This document shows positions 1 to 5,021 of a DNA stretch of 6,460 bases, piece by piece (position 1 is the first letter of the stretch; every line of letters begins with the position of its first letter). Source of the stretch: Chloroflexota bacterium (GTDB lineage Bacteria > Chloroflexota > Limnocylindria > Limnocylindrales > CSP1-4). The notes beneath the pieces are model-generated. The model searched no databases, was not told the origin of the DNA, and saw only the letters and a program-made list of their open reading frames with translations. Made by a program: the position numbers and the translations under genes. The stretch is taken from positions 1 through 6,460 of the forward strand of contig JAJYJR010000344.1 of NCBI GenBank assembly GCA_021789355.1, given 5' to 3'.

Positions 1-521
1 CGCTACGGGCGAGCCCGCGGCCGGTCGTGCTCGAGGTCACTGAGCACGCGCGGATCGACGAGTACGGCCCCCTGCGGGCGGCGCTCGGGCGGCTCCCATT
101 CGGGACGCGCGTTGCGGTCGACGATGCCGGGGCCGGCTACGCCGGGCTCCAGCAAATCCTCGAGCTGCGGCCGGACTTCGTGAAGCTCGACCTGGCGCTC
201 GTGCGCGGCATCGATCGGGACCTGGCGCGTCAGGCCCTCGTGGCCGGGATGGTGCACTTCGCGACAGCCGTCGGCTGCACCCTCATCGCCGAGGGGGTCG
301 AGACCGAGGCCGAGGCGGCCGTGCTGCGCACCCTCGGGGTGCGGCACGGGCAGGGCTACCTGTTCGGGAAGCCGGCTCGATTCCTGGGCGCGGGGCGGGC
401 CGGGCCGGAGCGGCAGGACGCCTCCCGTGTGGGGCCGGCTGCCGCGGCTCGGGCGGCCCGTCGAGCCGTGGGCGGGCGGGGCGCGGCGCACCCGGCGTCG
501 ATCGGCCCAGCTCGCCGATGA
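1..521 (+). CDS. EAL-domain c-di-GMP phosphodiesterase, C-terminal part (5' end outside window)
   Basis: The reading frame begins before the window (first full codon at 3) and ends at TGA 519-521, leaving 172 visible residues. Residues 8-124 are the second half of an EAL domain, the fold that hydrolyses c-di-GMP to pGpG. Visible signatures in order are EVTEH (11-15, the ELTE equivalent), DDAGAGY (40-46, loop-6 DDFGTGY equivalent), FVKLD (59-63), AEGVE (96-100) and QGYLFGKP (117-124). All the catalytic positions that fall in this half are kept, so an active enzyme is likely. The EAL motif itself and any sensory domain lie upstream and cannot be seen. The domain is a close paralogue of the EAL domain of the gene at 3097-4854. 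After QGYLFGKP there is an unusual 48-residue Ala/Arg/Gly tail of low complexity, whereas the paralogue stops eight residues after that motif. Family assignment is firm; full architecture is unknown. Confidence 0.93.
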   Translation, partial: LRASPRPVVLEVTEHARIDEYGPLRAALGRLPFGTRVAVDDAGAGYAGLQQILELRPDFVKLDLALVRGIDRDLARQALVAGMVHFATAVGCTLIAEGVETEAEAAVLRTLGVRHGQGYLFGKPARFLGAGRAGPERQDASRVGPAAAARAARRAVGGRGAAHPASIGPARR

Positions 522-646
522 CGTCCGGGCCGGCCTCCTTCGCTGCGTGCCACGAGTGCGGCGCGTGGGGCGGGCGCGAGCCCCGGCGCGGGCGATCCAG
601 GGGCGGACCCCACGCACGCCACCCCAGGTTCCGGAGGCCCTCGTGA

Positions 647-679
647 CGACCGGCGCGGGCCCGGTCGCGTCAGCGACCG
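647..679 (+). repeat. Two overlapping, mutually exclusive inverted repeats
   Basis: Arm 647-653 (CGACCGG) is complementary to 661-667 (CCGGTCG) around a 7-base loop. Arm 662-668 (CGGTCGC) is complementary to 673-679 (GCGACCG) around the 4-base loop GTCA. The two hairpins share 662-667, so only one can form at a time, as in attenuator-like switches. Such short GC repeats arise by chance in DNA this GC-rich, and no T-run follows, so function is doubtful. Confidence 0.3.
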
Positions 680-913
680 ACGGGCCAGGACGACACGGCG
701 GGCCGGGCTCCCGCGAGTCGCCGTGGTCCGGCGGTCGAGCTTCGGGCGCCTCCCGCAGCCCGGGACCGCCGGTGTTGGGCGCGAGGGCCGGCGGAACCGT
801 GCTCACACGCGGGTCACGCGCCCTGGCTCGCTCGGACGATGACCCGCCGCGGCACGCCGGCACGGGCGGCTAGGCGCGGATCCGTCGGGTCGGCGCGCCC
901 GGCTGACCACGCC

Positions 914-918
914 GAGGG
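914..918 (+). promoter_or_regulatory. Ribosome binding site for the GGDEF gene
   Basis: GAGGG lies 8 bases before the GTG at 927. It is the best Shine-Dalgarno match seen next to any start in this window and supports GTG 927 as the start codon. There is no in-frame ATG nearby: the ATG at 952 is in another frame. Confidence 0.6.
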
Positions 919-926
919 CTGAGCTC

Positions 927-2600
927 GTGCGCGGATCGCTCGTCAGCCCAGATGAAGCGACCCAGCGCGACCAGGTGCGTCGCTTCCTCGACCTGCTCAT
1001 CGCCGCCTGCCTGGCCGGCGGCGCGGTGGAAGCCGCCGCGGCCCTCGTCGTCGGCAGTCCCCGGTGGTTGGCGACGGCGCTCCTGCTGGGGGCGCTCGCC
1101 GTCTGGCTCGCGGCGTTTGCCCGCCGGGTTGTCGGCCGCGCGCAGGTCGAGTCGGTCGTCCTTCGGGTGGCGGTCGTGCTCGTCGCCGCCGTCGTCGGCA
1201 TCACGCTCCTCCAGCCGTTCATCGCGCTCGTGACGGCCACCGCGCTGCTGATCCCGATCGCGGCGGCACTGCCGTATCTCGAGACCCGCTCGCTCCGCCG
1301 GCTCATGCTCCTCGCCTGGGCGGCGAGCGTCGCGACGGTCGCCGCGGGCTTCCTGCCCGACGCCTCGGCCGCGCCGGCCGCGGTCATGGCGTTCGTGCGG
1401 CTGTGGGCTCTTGCCATTGTGATCGGGCTCGTCTTCTTCCTCCTCTACCAATCGAGCGAGCGGCTCAAGGCGTCGAGTCGCGAGTTCCGCCGGCTCTTCG
1501 GACTCTCCTCCGACCTCGCCGCGACGACCGACCCAGGGGTCCTGGGCGAGCTCGTCGCCCGGCACCTCGCGCAGGCGACCGGCTTCGAGGAGTGCGTCAT
1601 CTACGCCCTCGCGCCGGCCACCGGCCGCCTCGCCCCGTTCGGCTCGCACCCAGCCGAACGCGCGCTCGAGACCGACCCGGCGTCGCTGTCGGAGCGGCCG
1701 GCCCTTGGGCGCGTCATCCACGACCGCGCACGCATCGTCATCGATGTCGCCGACGCGCAGGCCGACCCGGCCGAACAGGCACGCCTGCGGGCCCTCGGTC
1801 GCGAGGTCATGCTCCTCCTGCCGCTGGTCGCCCGATCGGAGCCGGTCGGGGTCGCGGAGTTGACCACCTCGGGCCACCACGCGATCGACGAGCGTCGGCT
1901 CGCGCTGGCCCGGACCCTCGCGTTCGAGGCGGCCATGGCGATCGAGAACGGGCGCCTCTACCACGCGCTGCGCCATCTGGCGCTGCATGACCCACTCACC
2001 GGCCTCGCCAACCGCAGCCTCTTCTTCGATCGGGCCGAGCACGCCCTAGCCCGCCTCGCGCGGCATGCGGGCGCGATGGTCGCGGTCCTCTTCATTGATC
2101 TCGACGACTTCAAGGCGGTGAACGACACGTTTGGCCACGCCCGGGGTGACCGGCTGCTGACGCTTGTCGGGGCGCGACTTCGCGGGGTGCTTCGGCCGGG
2201 GGACACGGTAGCCCGCCTCGGAGGCGACGAGTTCGTGCTCCTGCTCGAAGACCTTGCCTCGGACGACGAGGCGCTCGTCGTGGCGCAGCGGGCGATCGAC
2301 ACCCTGGCCGCCCCCTTCGACCTTGCCGGTCAGCCGGTCCGGGTGTCCGCGTCGATCGGGGTAGCACTGTGCACCGCGGACGGCGCGACCGCCGACGAGC
2401 TCGTGCGGGAGGCCGACCTCGCGATGTATGCGGCGAAGCAGGCCGGCAAGGGGCGTACGGTGCGCTTCTCCCCCGGCCTGCCCCCGTCTCTCAGGACTGG
2501 TGCGGCCCCCGAGGCGATCACCGCCCACCCCAGCGAGCCCGCCGCGCGGGCGGCGGAACGCGGGGCAGCCGATGGTGCCGGGGCAGAGCCGAGAGCATGA
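927..2600 (+). CDS. Membrane-bound GAF-GGDEF diguanylate cyclase
   Basis: This 557-residue protein most likely makes c-di-GMP from two GTP. Start GTG 927 follows GAGGG. The N-terminal third has about six hydrophobic segments (roughly 21-42, 47-65, 76-95, 97-118, 124-143, 153-174), which places both termini in the cytoplasm. I cannot match it to a named MASE-type sensor. A GAF-like domain follows (about 190-345), ending in a helix that leads into the GGDEF domain (about 350-515). Seen there are HDPLTGLANR (354-363), the metal-binding Asp391 in FIDLDDFK, Asn399, Asp408 and an intact LGGDEF (431-436). RPGD (423-426) sits exactly five residues before GGDEF, the position of the inhibitory I-site. 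The last 40 residues are Ala/Pro-rich and probably disordered. It is flanked on the same strand by EAL genes, its enzymatic opposites. Family and activity are well supported; the signal sensed is unknown. Confidence 0.95.
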   Translation: MRGSLVSPDEATQRDQVRRFLDLLIAACLAGGAVEAAAALVVGSPRWLATALLLGALAVWLAAFARRVVGRAQVESVVLRVAVVLVAAVVGITLLQPFIALVTATALLIPIAAALPYLETRSLRRLMLLAWAASVATVAAGFLPDASAAPAAVMAFVRLWALAIVIGLVFFLLYQSSERLKASSREFRRLFGLSSDLAATTDPGVLGELVARHLAQATGFEECVIYALAPATGRLAPFGSHPAERALETDPASLSERPALGRVIHDRARIVIDVADAQADPAEQARLRALGREVMLLLPLVARSEPVGVAELTTSGHHAIDERRLALARTLAFEAAMAIENGRLYHALRHLALHDPLTGLANRSLFFDRAEHALARLARHAGAMVAVLFIDLDDFKAVNDTFGHARGDRLLTLVGARLRGVLRPGDTVARLGGDEFVLLLEDLASDDEALVVAQRAIDTLAAPFDLAGQPVRVSASIGVALCTADGATADELVREADLAMYAAKQAGKGRTVRFSPGLPPSLRTGAAPEAITAHPSEPAARAAERGAADGAGAEPRA

Positions 2601-2709
2601 GTGGGCCAGACGCGTCCCCCTCGGGACCGACTCCGGCGATCAGGCACGCGCCTGCCCGCTGGCGCTCGCCCGGGGCGGTGGTGTCGGCCCGGCTGGCCTC
2701 TCCTGTGCG

Positions 2710-2748
2710 CTCACCCACCTCGGCATGGAGCCGGCCGGGGTGGGTGAG
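2710..2748 (+). repeat. Strong hairpin, 15-bp stem, downstream of the GGDEF gene
   Basis: Arm 2710-2724 pairs with 2734-2748. The outer ten pairs (CTCACCCACC with GGTGGGTGAG) are perfect, then one T-G wobble (2720/2738), then four more GC pairs, around a 9-base loop (2725-2733). It begins 109 bases after the GGDEF stop codon. It could be a transcription terminator or a 3' stabilising structure, but no T-run follows (the next bases are TCCCC), so a classic intrinsic terminator is not shown. It could equally belong to a small structured RNA. The pairing is seen directly; the role is inferred. Confidence 0.55.
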
Positions 2749-2760
2749 TCCCCTCCGGAA

Positions 2761-2793
2761 CCCCGGCGCCGGGGCGCCAACTGGGCGGCGCCC
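2761..2793 (+). repeat. Palindrome overlapping a 7-bp hairpin
   Basis: CCCCGGCGCCGGGG (2761-2774) is a perfect 14-bp palindrome. Its 3' end overlaps a second inverted repeat, GGGCGCC (2772-2778) with GGCGCCC (2787-2793), around the loop AACTGGGC. As RNA the two structures would compete. This lies 12 bases after the large hairpin ending at 2748, so it may be part of the same structured element. Confidence 0.4.
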
Positions 2794-2804
2794 ACCAGCG
2801 CGCG

Positions 2805-2845
2805 GCCACCGCTGGGCACCCGGCAGGCGTGCCATCGCCGGTGGC
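2805..2845 (+). repeat. Two-tier inverted repeat
   Basis: GCCACCG (2805-2811) is complementary to CGGTGGC (2839-2845). Inside it, GGCAC (2815-2819) is complementary to GTGCC (2829-2833), giving an interrupted stem with an internal loop and a 9-base end loop. It is the third inverted repeat within 140 bases of this gap. Confidence 0.4.
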
Positions 2846-3001
2846 GTCCGCGGTCCCGCCCAGGGTAGCGGCCTCGCATGCCTCAACCTCGAGGCGGGCG
2901 AAGCATCGGCCACGCGACCGTCGCTCGACGTTCCATCCTCTTCCCCGTCCCACCGTTGGCCCGATGCCCAACGCGGCGAACCGGCCGCACCCGGCCGGGG
3001 C

Positions 3002-3031
3002 TTCGATTCATGCGGATACCGTGGTACAAAT
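3002..3031 (+). promoter_or_regulatory. Candidate extended -10 promoter upstream of the REC-GAF-EAL gene
   Basis: TGGTACAAA (3022-3030) reads as an extended -10 (TG, one base, then TACAAA). TTCGAT at 3002-3007 sits 17 bases upstream of the hexamer but is a poor -35. The patch is clearly less GC-rich than its surroundings. A transcript from here would start near 3037 and have a leader of about 60 bases containing the palindrome at 3045-3058. This rests on sequence pattern only. Confidence 0.3.
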
Positions 3032-3044
3032 GGCTGGCGTCGAG

Positions 3045-3058
3045 TGGACCTCGGTCCA
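3045..3058. promoter_or_regulatory. Operator-like palindrome
   Basis: TGGACC-TC-GGTCCA is a perfect 6-bp inverted repeat with a 2-base centre, 38 bases before the ATG at 3097. As DNA it has the shape of a site for a dimeric regulator. As RNA it could form a 5-bp stem with a CTCG loop. It falls just downstream of the promoter candidate at 3002-3031, where a bound protein would block transcription. No second copy was noticed in the window. Confidence 0.3.
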
Positions 3059-3083
3059 GGCTCAGACGCCCCGTGGGAGTGGA

Positions 3084-3089
3084 TAGCAT
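3084..3089 (+). promoter_or_regulatory. Candidate -10 for a leaderless transcript of the REC-GAF-EAL gene
   Basis: TAGCAT fits the TAnnnT form of a -10 element and ends 7 bases before the ATG at 3097, so transcription would begin at or next to the start codon. No good -35 lies 17 bases upstream. The nearest Shine-Dalgarno-like run, GGGAG (3075-3079), is 17 bases from the ATG, too far to be ideal. Both facts fit leaderless translation, common in several high-GC phyla. It competes with the promoter candidate at 3002-3031. Confidence 0.35.
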
Positions 3090-3096
3090 CTGGCGC

Positions 3097-4854
3097 ATGA
3101 GCATGGCAGGCGCGCTCCCTGGGGGGCCCGGCGCCAGGCCCACGTCCGTCTCGGCCGCCTCCCCCATGATCGAGCGAGTGGAGCGGCGACCGCTTCGCGC
3201 GGCCCGGATCGCCGCCATCGACGACGAGTCGGCGAACCTGCGCCTGCTCGGGCGGGCCTTCGAGCAGGCCGGGTACCACCACTTCGAGGGTTTCACGGAT
3301 CCCGTTCACGCGCTCGACGTGCTCGCCTCGTCCGACCCCGACCTGGTCCTGCTCGACATCGAGATGCAGCCACTCGGCGGATTGGAGGTGTTGGGCACCC
3401 TGCGGGCCCGGGCCCTGCCGGACGCCTACCTGCCGATCCTCGTGATGACCGGCGATCAGGACCGCGCCACGCGTCGGCGCGCTCTGGACCTCGGCGCCAC
3501 CGACTTCCTCACGAAGCCGTTCGATCTCGCTGAGATGCTGCTGCGCTCCCGGAACCTCATCGAGGCACGGCTGCTCCATGCGGCGCTGGCCACCCGCATC
3601 GGCACCCTCGGAAGCGAGCTCGAGGAGCACAGACAGGCCCTGGAGTCGGCGACGACGGAGCGCGCGGCCGTGGCGGCCTCGCTCGGTCGGGTCTCCGGCC
3701 TCGAGCTGCCCGAGGAGATCGGTGCCGCGCTCTGCGCGGACCTGGCCTCCGTCATCGGCGCGCGGTTCGTCACGCTGCTCGTGTTCGAGACGCACGATCG
3801 GGCGGTCGCCTTCGTGGCCCATGGCGCGCGGTCCAGCACCGACGTGGGCTACACGATCCCGGCCGATCGCTCGCGCGAGCTCTGGCAGCGGGCCTCCGTC
3901 GGTCCCTGGGTCGAGGCCGAAGTCGCGCCTCCCGAGCGCGGCCGTGACGGCGAGCGGCTCGCGGCCGCCGGCTGGCGCAGCGCCATCTACGCGCCGCTGC
4001 GCAGCGGCGAGGAGTTGCTCGGGCTCCTCTCGGTCGGCAGTGCGACCAGGCGCCCGCCCGAGGCGCTGGCGCGCGATCTCCCCTGCGTGGTCCAGTACGC
4101 GACAGTGGCCGGCGCCCTCCTCGGGCGGTCACTCGCGCTGCGGCGCCAGGCCGCGGACGCCCGGCGCTCGATCGAATCGATCATCCGGCTGCGGGCGCTC
4201 ACCCCGGTCTTTCAGCCCATCGTGTCGCTCTCGGAGACCACCCTGGTCGGCCAGGAAGCCCTCACGCGCTTCACCGACGGGACGCGGCCAGACCAGCGGT
4301 TCGCCGAGGCGGCGAGCGTGGGGCTCGGCGTCGAGCTGGAAATGGCGGCCATCGAGGCGGCGCTCGGCGCCGCCGAGCGGCTGCCCGTCGACACCTGGCT
4401 GAGCCTGAACCTCTCGCCGGCCGTCGTGCTGGCGGGCGCGGGGCTGGCCGATGCGCTGCGACGCTGCCCTCGACCGCTCGTCGTCGAGCTCACCGAGCAC
4501 GCGCAGGTCGAGGACTACGCGCAGCTCCGCGCGGCGCTGCGGGCGCTGGGGCCGGGCGTCCGCATTGCCGTGGATGACGCGGGAGCCGGCTACGCGAGCA
4601 TGCAGCACGTGGTCGAGCTGCAGCCGGACTTCGTCAAGCTCGACATCTCGCTCGTGCGCGGCATCGACACGGATCCTGCGCGCCAGGCCCTGGTGGCCGG
4701 CATGTGCTTCTTCGCCCAGCGGGCGGGCCTTCGCCTGATCGGCGAGGGGATCGAGTCGGACGGCGAGCTCCGCACGCTGGCCGCCCTGGGGGTGCCGCTG
4801 GGACAGGGCTACCTGCTGGGTCGGCCCCGCGCGGTGCCGTCGCGTGAACCATGA
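3097..4854 (+). CDS. REC-GAF-EAL response regulator, c-di-GMP phosphodiesterase
   Basis: From ATG 3097 the protein has 585 residues and no membrane segment. It starts with a receiver domain (about 35-157): acidic pair Asp42-Asp43, phospho-acceptor Asp87 in LLDIEMQP, Thr118 in MTGD and Lys140 in LTKPF, so it should be phosphorylated by a histidine kinase. A helical linker leads to a GAF-like domain (about 199-347), then an EAL domain (about 362-577) that should cleave c-di-GMP to pGpG. Its signatures are complete: QEAL (386-389), Asn438 in NLSP, ELTEH (464-468), DDAGAGY (493-499), FVKLD (512-516), GEGIE (549-553) and QGYLLGRP (570-577). There is no GGDEF domain. The frame stays open upstream to 2878, but those 73 residues are Arg/Pro-rich and overlap promoter-like sequence; ATG 3103 and 3166 are other possible starts. 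The cognate kinase is not identified; the PAS protein downstream is one candidate. Confidence 0.94.
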   Translation: MSMAGALPGGPGARPTSVSAASPMIERVERRPLRAARIAAIDDESANLRLLGRAFEQAGYHHFEGFTDPVHALDVLASSDPDLVLLDIEMQPLGGLEVLGTLRARALPDAYLPILVMTGDQDRATRRRALDLGATDFLTKPFDLAEMLLRSRNLIEARLLHAALATRIGTLGSELEEHRQALESATTERAAVAASLGRVSGLELPEEIGAALCADLASVIGARFVTLLVFETHDRAVAFVAHGARSSTDVGYTIPADRSRELWQRASVGPWVEAEVAPPERGRDGERLAAAGWRSAIYAPLRSGEELLGLLSVGSATRRPPEALARDLPCVVQYATVAGALLGRSLALRRQAADARRSIESIIRLRALTPVFQPIVSLSETTLVGQEALTRFTDGTRPDQRFAEAASVGLGVELEMAAIEAALGAAERLPVDTWLSLNLSPAVVLAGAGLADALRRCPRPLVVELTEHAQVEDYAQLRAALRALGPGVRIAVDDAGAGYASMQHVVELQPDFVKLDISLVRGIDTDPARQALVAGMCFFAQRAGLRLIGEGIESDGELRTLAALGVPLGQGYLLGRPRAVPSREP

Positions 4855-4865
4855 GCTCCGGGCGC

Positions 4866-4881
4866 ACCCGAACCGTCGGGT
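4866..4881 (+). terminator. Short hairpin after the REC-GAF-EAL gene, possible terminator
   Basis: ACCCGA (4866-4871) and TCGGGT (4876-4881) form a perfect 6-bp stem with the loop ACCG, starting 12 bases after the stop codon. No T-run follows, so intrinsic termination is doubtful. Transcription may continue into the PAS gene 141 bases on. Confidence 0.25.
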
Positions 4882-4981
4882 CTGGCGGCTGGCCGGGCTC
4901 TGACTCGAGCGCGCGATACGGCGCACCCTCCGCGTGAGGCAGCCGCTCCGGGCCGGAGGGGCCGCCGCTTGCCAACCAGCG

Positions 4982-4987
4982 TACGAT
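4982..4987 (+). promoter_or_regulatory. Weak -10 candidate before the multi-PAS gene
   Basis: TACGAT fits the TAnnnT pattern and lies 34 bases before ATG 5022. There is no recognisable -35 at the usual spacing; TTGCCA at 4969-4974 is too close. No Shine-Dalgarno sequence precedes ATG 5022 either. Support is slight. Confidence 0.2.
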
Positions 4988-5021
4988 CCACGCGTTCACG
5001 CCCGCTCTGCGTCCCCTGACC

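Larger units (their letters stand above)
522..926. other. Intergenic region without a supported gene
   Basis: I see no credible gene in these 405 bases. Open frames exist on both strands, but they translate to Arg/Pro/Gly/Ser-rich sequence without recognisable motifs, as expected from open frames in very GC-rich DNA. The one small frame with any character is ATG 518 to TGA 644-646 (42 residues with a single CHEC pair), overlapping the upstream stop. I do not call it. The region holds overlapping inverted repeats at 647-679. I find no convincing -35/-10 pair and no T-run terminator. Confidence 0.6.
2601..3096. other. 496-base intergenic region with structured DNA/RNA and promoter-like elements
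   Basis: There is no convincing gene between the GGDEF stop and the ATG at 3097. The frame starting at ATG 2597 stays open to 3100, but its product is Pro/Arg/Gly/Ser-rich with no motif. The 5' half (2700-2850) is dense with inverted repeats, listed separately. The 3' part contains the only notably AT-richer patch in the gap (3002-3031), a palindrome at 3045-3058 and a -10-like hexamer just before the next gene. I tried to fit c-di-GMP, glycine, TPP and cobalamin riboswitches, tRNA and tmRNA, and none matched. Confidence 0.6.

Noticed and set aside
518..646. 42-residue frame with a CHEC pair, overlapping the EAL stop codon
   Set aside because: Only one Cys pair, the rest Arg/Gly/Pro, and no ribosome binding site evidence. 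Too little to call a zinc-binding small protein.
427..873. 148-codon + strand frame covering the gap before the GGDEF gene
   Set aside because: It overlaps the EAL gene in another frame, and its Arg/Pro/Gly-rich product has no motif. A remnant of a lost gene cannot be excluded but is not supported.
870..2042. 390-codon open frame on the - strand opposite the GGDEF gene
   Set aside because: It is the shadow of the GAF-GGDEF coding frame, with an Arg/Glu/Gly-rich product and no recognisable domain.
2640..2760. Glycine- or c-di-GMP-riboswitch-like bits (GGAGAG on the - strand, CTCCGG on the + strand)
   Set aside because: The required core sequences (GCCGAAGG; CACGCA with AGGGCAAACC) are absent, so only GC-rich stems are shared.
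3000..3020. T-arm-like sequence GGGGCTTCGATTC suggesting a tRNA or tmRNA end
   Set aside because: The bases after the loop do not pair with GGGGC, and no acceptor stem or anticodon arm fits.
2597..3100. 167-codon frame starting in ATGA at the GGDEF stop
   Set aside because: Its product is Pro/Arg/Ser/Gly-rich and motif-free, and it runs through the hairpin cluster and promoter candidates. Translational coupling is possible in principle but has no support.
2518..3822. 434-codon open frame on the - strand across the intergenic region and the REC domain
   Set aside because: It overlaps well-supported coding sequence at both ends and shows no motif of its own.
4861..4881. Intrinsic terminator after the REC-GAF-EAL gene
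   Set aside because: The hairpin is real but short and lacks a T-run, so it is listed only at low confidence and not used to argue that transcription stops there.
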